NCBI RefSeq assembly: GCF_003386235.1
Contig: NZ_QRDZ01000039.1
Span: forward strand, 29,562-93,561
Length of the DNA: 64,000 nucleotides
DNA from: Cohnella phaseoli
GTDB taxonomy: Bacteria > Bacillota > Bacilli > Paenibacillales > Paenibacillaceae
Reading direction: 5' to 3'
In this document: piece after piece, positions 35,647-45,073 of the stretch
Layout: the number at the start of each line of letters is the position of its first letter
How positions within the stretch are numbered: position 1 is the first letter of the stretch
Made by a program: the position numbers and the translations under genes
Notes under the pieces: generated by a model
What the model was told of the DNA's origin: nothing
The model's input: only the letters and a program-made list of their open reading frames with translations
Database searches by the model: none

Positions 35647-36864
35647 ATGTCCTTGCATTTCGGGTCGTTATTTTGGCCGAATTCGTATCGGGAGCCTGTC
35701 AACTATCCCGAATTGAGCGGCCGTCTCAGCAAAAGCGTCGTTGTCATTGGCGGGGGCGTGTCCGGAATCATCTGCGGATTTGAGCTAAGCTCGAGCGGAA
35801 TCGACACAGTCCTGATCGAACAGCAACGAATCGGAACCGGAAGCACTTCCGCCAATACCGGCCTGCTTCAATACAGCAATGATAAAATGCTAAGCGAGCT
35901 TATCCGTACGATCGGCGAGACGGATGCGGCGCTCTTCTACCGGGCGTGCAAGCATGCGTCCGAGAAGCTGTGCGACATCGCCGAGAGCCTCCCGAGAGGC
36001 ACGGAATTCAAAAGACGGAGCAGCTTGTACTATGCTTCCTCTCCTCGGGATAAAGCAACGTTGCGAAAAGAATACAACACGCTGGTCAAACACGGCTTCG
36101 CCGCGGATTGGTGGGAGGAGGAGCAAATCGCGGAGCATTTTTCGTTTCGTCGCTCCGCCGCAATCGTCACCCGCGGCGATGCCGAGGTGAACCCTTACTT
36201 GTTCGTCCATGCGATGGCCGAAGAAGCGGTCAAGCGCGGCCTCGAAATCTACGAGGGGACGAAAATGCTGCGCGTAGAGCCCAACGGCGACGGCTATACA
36301 ATTTTTACCAGCGCCGGCCGCATTGAAGCCGAGCATGTCGTATACGCCGTCGGATACACCCCCGAAGCCGCCGGAGGACGCTGGCCCAAGACGAAGCTGC
36401 ATCGCTCGTACGCCATCGTCACGGACCCGCTTCCGTCTCTGGCCGAGTGGCACGAGCGCTTTCTGTTGTGGGAAACTGCGAGGCCTTATCTGTACCTCAG
36501 AACGACGAACGACAATCGCATTATCATAGGAGGGTTGGATGAAAACTTGCGGCAGCCGGTGTCGTCCAAGCAGGAGTTGCGCGCGCACTCCATGAGGCTG
36601 CTGGCCGAGCTGCGCCGGTTGTTCCCGGCCTATTCTCCGGAAATTCGCTACGAGTGGAACGCAACGTTCGGAGAATCGGCTGACGGACTTCCCTGGATCG
36701 GGGAAGACCCGGATCGTCCCGGCCAACATTATTGCCTCGGGTACGGCGGCAACGGCACCATCTACAGTTGTTTGGCGGCCGAGATTATTCGCGATCGGAT
36801 TCTCGGCATCCCGAACGCTGTCGCTCCTATCGTCAAGCCGGATCGCGCTGTAGCCGCGGAATGA
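35647..36864 (+). CDS. FAD-dependent oxidoreductase (DAO family)
   Basis: 405-residue flavoprotein of the D-amino-acid-oxidase/glycine-oxidase clan. The dinucleotide-binding motif VVVIGGGVSGIICGFEL is near residue 31, followed by the acid IEQQ of the ribose site. The C-terminal GYGGNGTIYSCLAAEII is the second FAD motif; RTTNDNRIIIGG is typical of DAO proteins. The substrate is probably an amine or amino acid and cannot be told from sequence. The ribosome site GGAGGAAAG is good. The MITE-like element lies just upstream and may supply or disturb its promoter. Confidence 0.88.
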   Translation: MSLHFGSLFWPNSYREPVNYPELSGRLSKSVVVIGGGVSGIICGFELSSSGIDTVLIEQQRIGTGSTSANTGLLQYSNDKMLSELIRTIGETDAALFYRACKHASEKLCDIAESLPRGTEFKRRSSLYYASSPRDKATLRKEYNTLVKHGFAADWWEEEQIAEHFSFRRSAAIVTRGDAEVNPYLFVHAMAEEAVKRGLEIYEGTKMLRVEPNGDGYTIFTSAGRIEAEHVVYAVGYTPEAAGGRWPKTKLHRSYAIVTDPLPSLAEWHERFLLWETARPYLYLRTTNDNRIIIGGLDENLRQPVSSKQELRAHSMRLLAELRRLFPAYSPEIRYEWNATFGESADGLPWIGEDPDRPGQHYCLGYGGNGTIYSCLAAEIIRDRILGIPNAVAPIVKPDRAVAAE

Positions 36865-36883
36865 ACCTTGACGCATGCCCAAA

Positions 36884-36931
36884 CAGCCCTTGCACGACTT
36901 CCGCGACGAAGAGCGGAGTGCCGAAGGGCTG
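36884..36931. terminator. Hairpin between convergent genes
   Basis: CAGCCCTT and AAGGGCTG, with an inner GACTTCCGC / GCGGAGT extension, form a large hairpin. The T-tail is poor (GCTTTGG), so terminator function is probable rather than sure. Confidence 0.5.
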
Positions 36932-36964
36932 CTTTGGACTATGCGCATACCGTGCTCCCTCCGC

Positions 36965-38572
36965 TCAGACAGCGGAGTAGAAGGGCTCGACGGCAACGAC
37001 GCACACGAAGCGCGAGCCCGCTCCTTCCTTCGCTTCCAGACGTATCTCGCCTCCCATCGCCTTTGCCAGCGATTGGCACATCGCCAGCCCCAAGCCCAAC
37101 CCTTCGAACTGGCGGGCAAGCGAGGAATCGATTTGAGAGAACGGAAGAAACAGCCGTTCGAGCTGGTCCTCCGGAATACCGATGCCGGTATCCTCGACCG
37201 CGACCGACAACCGAATCGGCTCCGCCTCCTGGCGCTCGACGTTGTCCACGCCGATGAACACATCTATGCGACCTTTCTCCGTGAACTTGATTGCGTTGTC
37301 TACGAGTCGGCGGACGATCTCGGCATATTTTGCGGGATCTCCTCTAACGTATTGGGGGACGAGAGAATCGACGGCTAAGTTGAGCAACAGCGATTTCCTG
37401 TCGGCCTCCTCCGAGTAATCGGCGACGATCTGTCCGATCGTATCGGAGACGGAGAACGGCTGGCTGTCGAACTCTTCTTTACCGGATTCCAGGCGGGTGT
37501 ATTCCAACAGATCGTTCACAATCGTCAGCAGACGATCCGCATTGTCCTTAATCGCACGGGGGAAAGCCTTGTGGCGTTCGTCAAAAGGAAAATCCATCAG
37601 CAGGTCGGCGACACCTAGCAGCGCGTTTAACGGGGTACGCATCTCGTGGCTCATCATCGCGAGAAACTCGCTTTTGGCCCGCGACGCCCTTTCGGCGATA
37701 TTTTTCGCCTCGGTAAGTTGGCGCAGCGTTCCCTTCCGCTCCGTAATGTCCCTCACCGTGCAAGCGAAAAGTCGCTGCTGGTTAATGACGGCTTCTCCCA
37801 GTTGAATTTCGGCTTCGAAAGCAACTCCAGTGCTGCGTACGGCGGGCATCTCCCTGACAACGCCGGTCAAATACCCGGCGCCGTCTTCTTCGGAGGCAGG
37901 TCTCTGCATCTCCGCGAACCTGGGCAGCAGATCCTCCGCGCGAAACCCGATCATCCGGGTAGCCGGATAGCCGAACAATCTGCCCATCGCGGGGTTCGCC
38001 GACTGAACCGTTCCGGTGTCGTCGAACGTGAACATCCCGTCGATGGACGTATCGAAGATCATCCGGGATTTCGCTTCCTCGGTCGACAAGCTGTACGTAA
38101 CTCTCAGCATTTCCCGATTGACCGCCTCAAGCTCCTCCGTCCGCTTATGCAGCTCGGTACGCTGGCGCTCCAATTCCCGGTTGCTTCGATACAGCCGCAC
38201 CAGCGCGCCGATTTTTGCCTTGACGATCGAAGCCGTGACCGGCTTGATCAGATAATCGATCGCTCCGGTCGAATAGCCTTCGAATTGATGAACGATTTCT
38301 TTGCTTGTGGCGGTAATAAACAAGATCGGAATATGCTTCGATCTGTCCCTCGCTTTGATCAGTCTGGCCGTCTCGAAGCCGTCCATTCCCGGCATCTGAA
38401 CGTCCATCACGATGACCGCGAAATCTTCGCGCAACAGATGGCGCAGCGCTTCTTCGCCGGATTGGGCGCGCACGAGCCGATAGCCTTCTCCGCCCAGCGT
38501 CGCTTCCATGGCGAGCAAATTTTCGATATGGTCGTCCACGATCAGCAGCGACACAGGATGTCTTTCAGGCAC
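36965..38572 (-). CDS. Receiver-PAS-histidine kinase
   Basis: 535-residue soluble signalling protein. An N-terminal receiver (SLLIVDDHIENLLAMEATLG; Asp in VIVMDVQMPGMDGF near residue 57; Lys in DYLIKPVTAS) is joined by a coiled coil to a PAS domain (about 165-285), then a HisKA (MSHEMRTPLNALLGVADLL) and a HATPase (NAIKFTEKGRID, EDTGIGIPEDQ, GLGLGLAMCQSL). Input through a phosphorylated receiver rather than a membrane sensor suggests that it sits within a phosphorelay. It is last in the four-gene array, 44 bases after the CheR gene. Confidence 0.9.
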   Translation of the reverse strand: MPERHPVSLLIVDDHIENLLAMEATLGGEGYRLVRAQSGEEALRHLLREDFAVIVMDVQMPGMDGFETARLIKARDRSKHIPILFITATSKEIVHQFEGYSTGAIDYLIKPVTASIVKAKIGALVRLYRSNRELERQRTELHKRTEELEAVNREMLRVTYSLSTEEAKSRMIFDTSIDGMFTFDDTGTVQSANPAMGRLFGYPATRMIGFRAEDLLPRFAEMQRPASEEDGAGYLTGVVREMPAVRSTGVAFEAEIQLGEAVINQQRLFACTVRDITERKGTLRQLTEAKNIAERASRAKSEFLAMMSHEMRTPLNALLGVADLLMDFPFDERHKAFPRAIKDNADRLLTIVNDLLEYTRLESGKEEFDSQPFSVSDTIGQIVADYSEEADRKSLLLNLAVDSLVPQYVRGDPAKYAEIVRRLVDNAIKFTEKGRIDVFIGVDNVERQEAEPIRLSVAVEDTGIGIPEDQLERLFLPFSQIDSSLARQFEGLGLGLAMCQSLAKAMGGEIRLEAKEGAGSRFVCVVAVEPFYSAV

Positions 38573-38616
38573 TCTGCCTCCTCCTTCTTTTTAAAGGTTG
38601 TTCAGAATTTGCACGA

Positions 38617-39456
38617 TTAGAGAATTTTACGATAAATTCGGTGAGTATCGTTCCAGGTTTCGTACCGGTCCTCGATCGGAGTGAACGCTAACGACTCCCT
38701 CCCACCCAGAACGAGAAATCCGCCGGCAGCCAAGCTGTCGTAGAACAGGCCGTGAACCCGGTTCGACAGCTCCGAGTTGAAATAGATCATCACATTGCGG
38801 CAGAACACAACGTGAAATTCGTTAAACGAGCTGTCCGTCGCCAGATTGTGGCGGGCAAACACGATTCTCTCCCGCAGAAACGGTTTCAGCATTACAATGC
38901 CGCGTTCCGATGCGTAGTAGCTGGAAAATTCCCCTGTGCCTCCCGCAGCCTGATAGTTTCGCGTATACTGCTGCATGCGGTCGATCGGAAGAATGCCGTC
39001 GCGCGCCCTCTGCAAAGCCTCTTCGCTGATGTCCGTCGCGTAAATTCGCGACTTGTCGAGCAGCCCCTCCTCATGAAGCAGGACGACCAGAGAATATACT
39101 TCCTCCCCCGTCGAGCACCCGGCATGCCAGATGCGTACGAACGGCAGCTTGCGCAGCTCCGGAGCTACATTGCGCCGGAAAGCCAGGAACATCTCCGGAT
39201 CCCGGAACAGCTCGGTCACCGGAATGATCAGGTCGCCGAGCAGCCGCCGGAAAGCGTCGGAATCATGCAGAACGTTTCTAAGCAAGGATGAAATGTCGTC
39301 AAGGCCTTCCAACCGCATCCGATGCCGAATCCGGCGGCCTACGGACGAAGAAGAATAGTCGCGAAAATCGTAGCCGTACCTTTGATAGATTCCCTCCAGC
39401 AGCAGCGCGGTCTCGATCTTCTCCAGCTCGGCGTCCCGCTCTTCCGCTTCTTTCAT
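38617..39456 (-). CDS. CheR-type protein glutamate methyltransferase
   Basis: About 279 residues with the CheR fold: an N-terminal helical domain (YGYDFRDYSSSSVGRRIRHRM) and a SAM-binding domain (VRIWHAGCSTGEEVYSLVVL, YATDISEEALQRA, HVVFCRNVMIYF, and the conserved EFRD-like VTELFRDPEMF). Classical CheR methylates chemoreceptors, but no receptor, CheB or flagellar gene is present here. The partner may be the neighbouring sensor kinase, whose N-terminal helical bundle resembles a chemoreceptor's. The ATG at 39456 overlaps the kinase stop (ATGA), so expression is coupled. Confidence 0.9.
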   Translation of the reverse strand: MKEAEERDAELEKIETALLLEGIYQRYGYDFRDYSSSSVGRRIRHRMRLEGLDDISSLLRNVLHDSDAFRRLLGDLIIPVTELFRDPEMFLAFRRNVAPELRKLPFVRIWHAGCSTGEEVYSLVVLLHEEGLLDKSRIYATDISEEALQRARDGILPIDRMQQYTRNYQAAGGTGEFSSYYASERGIVMLKPFLRERIVFARHNLATDSSFNEFHVVFCRNVMIYFNSELSNRVHGLFYDSLAAGGFLVLGGRESLAFTPIEDRYETWNDTHRIYRKIL

Positions 39457-42400
39457 CGATACAACCACACTCTCATTAAGGATAGAAGCTGGTCCGTATT
39501 AACCGGCTTCGTAATATAGTCCGACGCTCCGGCTTCAATACACTTGTTACGGTCGTCCTTCATCGCCTTGGCGGTCAGCGCGATAACCGGAAGCTGGCTG
39601 CGCTCCGGATTGCCGCGGATGCGTCTCATCGCTTCGTAGCCGTCCATTTCCGGCATCATAATGTCCATCAGCACCAGATCGATGTCCGGTTCCGCGTCCA
39701 GCTTGGCGAGCGCTTCGCGGCCATTCTCCGCATACAGCACCTTCATGCCGCGATGCTCAAGCACGCCGGACAAGGCGAAGACGTTGCGAACGTCGTCGTC
39801 GACGAGCAGAATCGTCTTGCCCTCGAACGCCTCTTCCCGCTGATGCAGCTTGCTGAGCAGCTTCCGCTTGTCCTCCGGCAGGTCGGCCTCGACCCGATGC
39901 AGGAATAGCGTCGTCTCCTCCAGCAGTCGCTCCGGCGACTTGACGTTCTTCAGTACGAGCGGGTCGGCGTAAAACTTCATTTTTCGCAGCGTCGCTTCAT
40001 CGTCCTTCCCTTCCGAATGGACGATCACCGGAATTTTCAGCAATTCGGTCGATTGCCGCATTCGCTTGAGCAGTTCGACGCCGGCGCCGTCCGGCAAGCC
40101 GGAATCCAGCACGATGCAGTCGAATGTCTCGGCCTGCAGACGCTCCCAGGCGCTGTCCGCATCTCCTACCGCTACGACGCGAACATCGTCGTGAACGATT
40201 AGCTCGGACAAGCTCCGCCGCGCCTCCTCGTCCCGTTCGACGAGCAGCAATCGTTTCGGCTTGCGTTCCAGCACGTTGCCGATGCTCTCGAACGCATGCT
40301 CCAGCTGCTCGGCCGTAGCCGGCTTCTGCAAATGATCGATCGCCCCCATTCGCAGCCCGTGAGAGGATTGCTCCGTCACGGAGATGACGTGAACCGGAAT
40401 ATGCCGCGTCGCCGGATCGCTCTTCAGTGCATTCAGAATCGACCAGCCGTCCGTAACCGGCAGTTGAATATCGAGCAAAATCGCGTCTGGCTTGATCGAT
40501 TTGGCCGCTTTGAGCCCCGCGTCTCCTTGCGTTTCAACGATTGCCTTGAAGCCCCTCGCTCGGGCCATCTCGAGCAGTACCTTAGCGAAGCTTGTGTCGT
40601 CTTCAATCACAAGCAGCACCTTATCGTCGGGCTGAAGCGATTCCCGATCGTCTTCCAGCCTGGTCTCCGACTCCGCCGCGGACAGAAGCTCTGCCGCCGC
40701 AGCCGCATAATCTGCGGCAAATCCGGCTGCCAGCGGTTCCGCATAAGCTTCGCCTTCCGCATCGCCCTCTGTCTGAGGGTCCGCAAGATGCTCGGGCAGT
40801 ATGAGCGTGAACAGACTGCCTTTGCCCGGCTCGCTCTCCAGATGAATCCAGCCTCCGAGCAGATGCGCCAGCTCGCGGCTGATCGTCAGCCCCAGGCCGG
40901 TGCCTCCGTACTTGCGGCTCGTCGTTCCGTCCGCTTGGCGGAACGCTTCGAAGATCAGCTCGCTCTTGTCTCGGGCAATTCCGATTCCCGTATCCGCGAC
41001 CGCCAATGCGATATAGCCGGCGCCTTCCAAGCTTCTGGACGCATCCATCTCGTGCGGATGCGGCCTGCGCATCGTCAGCGTGACGGTTCCTTCATCCGTA
41101 AATTTGAGCGCATTGGACAGCAGGTTTCGCATAATCTGCTTCAGCCTGTGCCCGTCCGTCCGAATCGAATCCGGAATTTCGTCCTCGCGGACAATCTGGA
41201 GCGCCAGCCGCTTCGATTCCGCGAGCGGCATGTACAGATGATCCAGGAACGCCAACAGTTCTTCGAGCACCGTCCACTCGGGATGAATGTCCATTTTGCC
41301 CGCATCGATCTTGGACAGGTCCAAAATTTCGTCGATCATCTTGAGCAAATCGTTCCCCGACAGATGGATCGTTCGCATATACTCCCGCTGCTTCTCGGTC
41401 AGGTTGCCTTCCTTGTTCTCGGCCAGAAACTCCGACAGGATGAGCAGGCTGTTCAGAGGAGTTCGCAGCTCGTGGGACATATTCGCCAAAAATTCGGATT
41501 TGTACTTGCTCGTCAGCGCGAGCTGCAGCGCCTGGCGTTCCAGCTCCTCGTTGGCTTTGGCGATTTGCTTGTTCTGCTGCTCCATGCGGACGACGTGCTG
41601 CTCCAGCGCCTGCGTCTTGTCGGTCAGCTCCTTGTTCGCGTACTCCAGCTCTTCCTGCTGCTGCTGCAGCCGCTCTTCCGATCGGAGAAGCTCGCTCTGC
41701 TGACGCTCCAGCTTGTCGTTCGTCTCCCGCAGCTCTTCCTGCTGGCAGACCAGCTCCTCCGATTGCACTTGCAGCTCCTCGGTCATCGCTTGCGATTCCT
41801 TCAGCAACTCCTCCACACGCTGGCGCGAGCGCATATTGTTCAGAATCGTCCCCAGCTTCTCGCACAGCGCCTCGAGCAGCTCCCTGTTCTCGGCGTTAAA
41901 GGCCGTCAACGTCGCCAGCTCAAGCACGCCGAGCACCGCGCCGTCATACAGAATCGGCTGTACGATCAGACTGCCCGGCGCGATCGCGCCCAGCCCCGAA
42001 CCGATCTTGAAATAGCCGGACGGCACTTCATCGAGAGCAATCGGCTTGGCGTCGCGCAAGCATTGCCCGGCCAATCCTTCGCCGGAGCGGATCACCGTCG
42101 GAACGCGCACGCCTTCCACTTCGCAGTCCTTCATCATCGCGTACGAGCCGGCCAATTGCATCGCAGCATCTTCCCGGCTTGGATCGGACAAATAGATCAG
42201 CCCATGCGCCGCGCCGAGCACCGGAGCGAATTCGGAGATAAACGCTTGGGCGACATTGCTCATATCCGTGCCTTCCTGCAGCAGCTCCGTCACCTGGGCG
42301 AGCTGCTCGTTTACCCGGGCCTGTCTTTTCTGTACTGCCGCTACTCTAGCCTCCCGTTCGTTCTTCTCCTGAAGATCAAGCGCGATTTGCTTGAATATCT

Positions 42401-43133
42401 GAGCCAGTTCTCCAAGTTCGTCCTTGGATTTGACTTCAATGCGGGAGAAGCTTCCCAACCGTCCCCTCGCGAACCGATCGGCCATCCGGCCCAGCAGATT
42501 CAACCCCTGGTTAATGCTTGGGAACACCCACATCACGACGCCAAGACCAAGCAGCAGACCGATAACCGTCAATAGGGCGACCATGCTGACGGACCAGTTG
42601 TAGGTTTCCTTGGCGTCCGCCATCTCTTCCTTCAGCGCGTTCTCCTGAACGGATACGAGCACGTCCACGTTGTCGATGACCTCGCGCTGCTGATTGCGCA
42701 AGCTGCCGGCGTATAGCGCCTTCGCCTCCTCGATTTTGCCTTCGCCGATATTATCGACGAATGCCCGAACAGACGAGCCGTAGCTGGCTGTCAATTGGTC
42801 GATCCGACTGATCAGATCCAATTCGGCCGCCCCGAGCGACATATTGGCCAAGGTCCGATATTGCCGTTCCGCGCTCTCCAATCTTCTTGAAATGTCCTCA
42901 ACCGCCCGCTCCGGGTTCAGCTCTCCGATCATAATGTCGTTCATAAGGCGGCCGGAGGCATTCACCTCTCCCCGCAGCGAAAGCGCGATCTGGACTTTCT
43001 CGAACCGGTTTTCGTAAAAATGATCCATGGACCGGCTCATGTGGCCGAGCTGCAAATAACCGAAAGAGGTAACTCCGGCAAACAACAGCAGCAGCATAGC
43101 ATAGCCGATGCCCAACTTCGTTTTGATTTTCAT
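39453..43133 (-). CDS. Hybrid sensor histidine kinase with three receivers
   Basis: 1226 residues. Transmembrane helices near residues 7-27 and 182-205 flank a four-helix-bundle sensor like that of chemoreceptors. Then come HAMP (about 205-260), GAF (about 290-430), a long Gln-rich coiled coil (about 430-535), HisKA (MSHELRTPLNSLLILSEFL), HATPase (DTGIGIARDKSE, GTGLGLTISRELA), and three receivers: VIEDDTSFAKVL/LLDIQLPVTDG, LLVERDEEARRS/VLDSGLPDGAG and ILLVDDDVRNVF/LMDIMMPEMDG. All three keep the acceptor Asp. It is transcribed between the PP2C and CheR genes with 4-base overlaps on both sides. Confidence 0.92.
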   Translation of the reverse strand: MKIKTKLGIGYAMLLLLFAGVTSFGYLQLGHMSRSMDHFYENRFEKVQIALSLRGEVNASGRLMNDIMIGELNPERAVEDISRRLESAERQYRTLANMSLGAAELDLISRIDQLTASYGSSVRAFVDNIGEGKIEEAKALYAGSLRNQQREVIDNVDVLVSVQENALKEEMADAKETYNWSVSMVALLTVIGLLLGLGVVMWVFPSINQGLNLLGRMADRFARGRLGSFSRIEVKSKDELGELAQIFKQIALDLQEKNEREARVAAVQKRQARVNEQLAQVTELLQEGTDMSNVAQAFISEFAPVLGAAHGLIYLSDPSREDAAMQLAGSYAMMKDCEVEGVRVPTVIRSGEGLAGQCLRDAKPIALDEVPSGYFKIGSGLGAIAPGSLIVQPILYDGAVLGVLELATLTAFNAENRELLEALCEKLGTILNNMRSRQRVEELLKESQAMTEELQVQSEELVCQQEELRETNDKLERQQSELLRSEERLQQQQEELEYANKELTDKTQALEQHVVRMEQQNKQIAKANEELERQALQLALTSKYKSEFLANMSHELRTPLNSLLILSEFLAENKEGNLTEKQREYMRTIHLSGNDLLKMIDEILDLSKIDAGKMDIHPEWTVLEELLAFLDHLYMPLAESKRLALQIVREDEIPDSIRTDGHRLKQIMRNLLSNALKFTDEGTVTLTMRRPHPHEMDASRSLEGAGYIALAVADTGIGIARDKSELIFEAFRQADGTTSRKYGGTGLGLTISRELAHLLGGWIHLESEPGKGSLFTLILPEHLADPQTEGDAEGEAYAEPLAAGFAADYAAAAAELLSAAESETRLEDDRESLQPDDKVLLVIEDDTSFAKVLLEMARARGFKAIVETQGDAGLKAAKSIKPDAILLDIQLPVTDGWSILNALKSDPATRHIPVHVISVTEQSSHGLRMGAIDHLQKPATAEQLEHAFESIGNVLERKPKRLLLVERDEEARRSLSELIVHDDVRVVAVGDADSAWERLQAETFDCIVLDSGLPDGAGVELLKRMRQSTELLKIPVIVHSEGKDDEATLRKMKFYADPLVLKNVKSPERLLEETTLFLHRVEADLPEDKRKLLSKLHQREEAFEGKTILLVDDDVRNVFALSGVLEHRGMKVLYAENGREALAKLDAEPDIDLVLMDIMMPEMDGYEAMRRIRGNPERSQLPVIALTAKAMKDDRNKCIEAGASDYITKPVNTDQLLSLMRVWLYR

Positions 43134-44293
43134 ACAGGAGCTCCTCCAAGGCGAATCTCGGCTTTGACTACGCAGCGATCGTCCGAACGACCGTCCGACG
43201 GAGCGCTGCGAACGAGCCGTTCCAGATCGGCATCGCTGCCGCGGACTTGCAAATAATCGGCCAACTGGGCGAGTCGGGCTTCGTCAGGTCCCTCGAACAA
43301 TCCGAAAATCCCGTCGGTGAACAGGATGAGCTCTCCTTCCGAAGATAGAGGGATACTTCGGGAAGCCAGCTCCAGCTTGTCGAATAGCCCCAATGGGGGA
43401 CAGCTTACCGACAGCTCCTCCGGACGCTCTCCCTTGGCACCAAAAAGATAACCCGGAGGGTGGCCCGCATTGATGTAATCGAGCCTCCGCCTTTCCAGGT
43501 CGAGCGTTGCATAAATGCCGGTGCAATAATAATGAATAAGCTCGTTTTCCCATTGCAGCCCGGTCAACCGACGATTCAGCTCCTTGAACACCCTCTCCGG
43601 CGACCATAGCGTGCCGATCGCCTCTTTGAGAATCGAAGCGATAAACATGCTCATAAGCGAGGAGGATATGCCGTGTCCCATCGTATCGATGACGGCGATC
43701 GCCCAGCGGTTGTCGTCGATTCTGTGCCAGGCGTACAAATCGCCGGCCAGCTCCTCTGAAGCCTGATAATAAGCGCGAATGCGTACGCGGGAATCGTCTA
43801 CCTCATCCGGCAGCACCGATTCCTGAACTTGCCGCGCGAGCAGCAGCTCCTCCCGAAGCCGTGCGTCTCGCTCCTTGTGCCAATCCAGCTCCCGCTTCAA
43901 CTTAAGCGCAGAGCGAATTCGTGCGAGCAGCTCGATTTTATTGATCGGCTTCGTCACGAAATCGCTTGCGCCCGCATCAAGCGCCTCGGCCAGCTTACGG
44001 GAATCTCCGACCGCCGTAACCATTATGACCGGAATATCTTTGTAGCGGGCGTCCGCCTGCAATCTTCGGCAAGCTTCAATCCCGTCCATCATCGGCATCA
44101 TCACATCGAGTAAAATGAGATCGACCCGCCCGAGAAGGGGGGCGTTTCCATTAACATCGCCTTCTCCGGCAAGCAAGGCGAACATTTCTTCCGCCGACTG
44201 GGCCGATTGGAAATCGACGTATCCGGCCCGTTTCAGCATCTCTTCAATAACAAGCACATTCATGGCATTATCGTCTACGATCAATACGGTCAT
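43130..44293 (-). CDS. Response regulator with PP2C (RsbU/SpoIIE-type) phosphatase output
   Basis: 387 residues. The receiver (MTVLIVDDNAMNVLVIEEML; Asp in ILLDVMMPMMDG; Lys in DFVTKPINKIE) is followed by a helical linker and a SpoIIE-type PP2C domain (about 165-387) with metal-binding stretches SEELAGDLYAWHR, AVIDTMGHGISSSLM and LFTDGIFGLFEG. Enzymes of this shape dephosphorylate STAS proteins such as RsbV. With rsbV-rsbW-sigB 8 kb away, it is the best candidate in this window for that input. I chose the ATG at 44293 with AAGGAGA 9 bases upstream. It is first in the four-gene array; its stop overlaps the hybrid kinase start. Confidence 0.91.
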   Translation of the reverse strand: MTVLIVDDNAMNVLVIEEMLKRAGYVDFQSAQSAEEMFALLAGEGDVNGNAPLLGRVDLILLDVMMPMMDGIEACRRLQADARYKDIPVIMVTAVGDSRKLAEALDAGASDFVTKPINKIELLARIRSALKLKRELDWHKERDARLREELLLARQVQESVLPDEVDDSRVRIRAYYQASEELAGDLYAWHRIDDNRWAIAVIDTMGHGISSSLMSMFIASILKEAIGTLWSPERVFKELNRRLTGLQWENELIHYYCTGIYATLDLERRRLDYINAGHPPGYLFGAKGERPEELSVSCPPLGLFDKLELASRSIPLSSEGELILFTDGIFGLFEGPDEARLAQLADYLQVRGSDADLERLVRSAPSDGRSDDRCVVKAEIRLGGAPV

Positions 44294-44377
44294 CTTCTCT
44301 GTCTCCTTGACCAATGTCGAATAAAATGGCTGGCTGCTATGCAACCAAATCACGCCGTCCCGTAAACCCGGTTATAA

Positions 44378-44528
44378 ATTATCGATAAAGGAAGAATAGT
44401 GCATATATCTCCTTACGCTGCTATACGGTCCTGAAATCCTGAAGGGGTAAACCCGCTAAGCGGGAATTTTAGGACCGTATGAGGCAGTCTCCAAGGAGAT
44501 ACATGCACTCTAACCTTTAATCGATAAT
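44378..44528. repeat. Nested stem-loop element, copy A
   Basis: A 151-base, nearly continuous nested palindrome. The outer stem pairs 44378-44391 with 44514-44528 (one bulge). The middle stem is 44398-44414 with 44493-44509 (16 of 17). The inner stem is 44423-44437 with 44466-44480 (14 of 15). An apical hairpin CCCGCTAAGCGGG sits at 44452-44464. Its core is shared with copy B at 50201-50351. A 7-base direct repeat AACCCGG (44365, 44539) flanks it loosely. No reading frame is present. It lies in the 286-base gap upstream of the PP2C gene. Confidence 0.85.
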
Positions 44529-44579
44529 CTTCTAGTTCAACCCGGATCGCTTACGAGATAGCGTCATTCGGCTCCGGAC

Positions 44580-44903
44580 TTAATGGCGAGCCATGATCAG
44601 AACTTTGCCTTTGTCCAATTCGGACTCATACATGTTCGCTTCCGACGAACTGAAGCCCATCGATTCGATCTTGCTGCGGAGAGCGTCTCCCCGGCTGCGG
44701 AATAAATTCGCCATCGCGTCGAACATTCCTTCTTCGGCTATACCCACCGTGTTCGTGTCGAAGGCGTCGGCCAGATGGCTCGTCCTCTCGGTCTCGTGCG
44801 CCAGCACATAGATTTCCTTCTCTCCGTACCCTTGGCGATGCAGATCGTTCACCACTCCGACGGCTTCCAATCCGTTGTTTACTAGTTTAGCATAGGCTTT
44901 CAT
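44580..44903 (-). CDS. YflT-like general stress protein
   Basis: 107-residue protein resembling the heat-induced/general stress YflT (17M) family. The N-terminal pattern AKLVNNGLEAVGVVNDLHRQGYGEKEIYVLAH is the conserved part; the rest is helical and charged. No signal or membrane segment. A strong AAAGGAGGAG ribosome site precedes the ATG, and a SigB-like promoter lies about 85 bases upstream. In Bacillus subtilis this type is a SigB-regulon member, which fits the neighbourhood. Confidence 0.85.
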   Translation of the reverse strand: MKAYAKLVNNGLEAVGVVNDLHRQGYGEKEIYVLAHETERTSHLADAFDTNTVGIAEEGMFDAMANLFRSRGDALRSKIESMGFSSSEANMYESELDKGKVLIMARH

Positions 44904-44989
44904 TCTGCTCTCCTCCTTTTTTTCTCTGTCTCTTTAGGTGAACCCAAGAATCGAATGTTCATTGCATCGGTTCAACCTATACTTCTCAT

Positions 44990-45015
44990 TTAACCAGGCT
45001 CTATTTATATGAAAC
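44990..45015 (-). promoter_or_regulatory. SigB-like promoter of the YflT-like gene
   Basis: GTTTCA, 14 bases, GGTTAA on the minus strand. Spacing and -35 equal those of the rsbV promoter; the -10 differs from GGGTAA by one base. Confidence 0.45.
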
Positions 45016-45073
45016 AGAAGTTTGTCAACATTGTTCGAAAAAACGCAAATCGGGACGAAGCTGGCGCGCGAGG

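Noticed and set aside
40296..42575. A 759-codon open frame on the plus strand.
   Set aside because: It is antisense to the hybrid kinase gene, has no ribosome site or recognisable domain, and such frames are common opposite GC-rich genes.
44440..44470. GGGTAAACCCG resembles part of a c-di-GMP-I riboswitch.
   Set aside because: The rest of the consensus is missing, and the element is not placed in the 5' leader sense of any gene in this window.
44471..44490. AGGACCGTATGAGG looks like the start of group II intron domain V.
   Set aside because: The matching 3' half and bulge are not placed after it; the complementary strand lies upstream instead, and there is no maturase gene.
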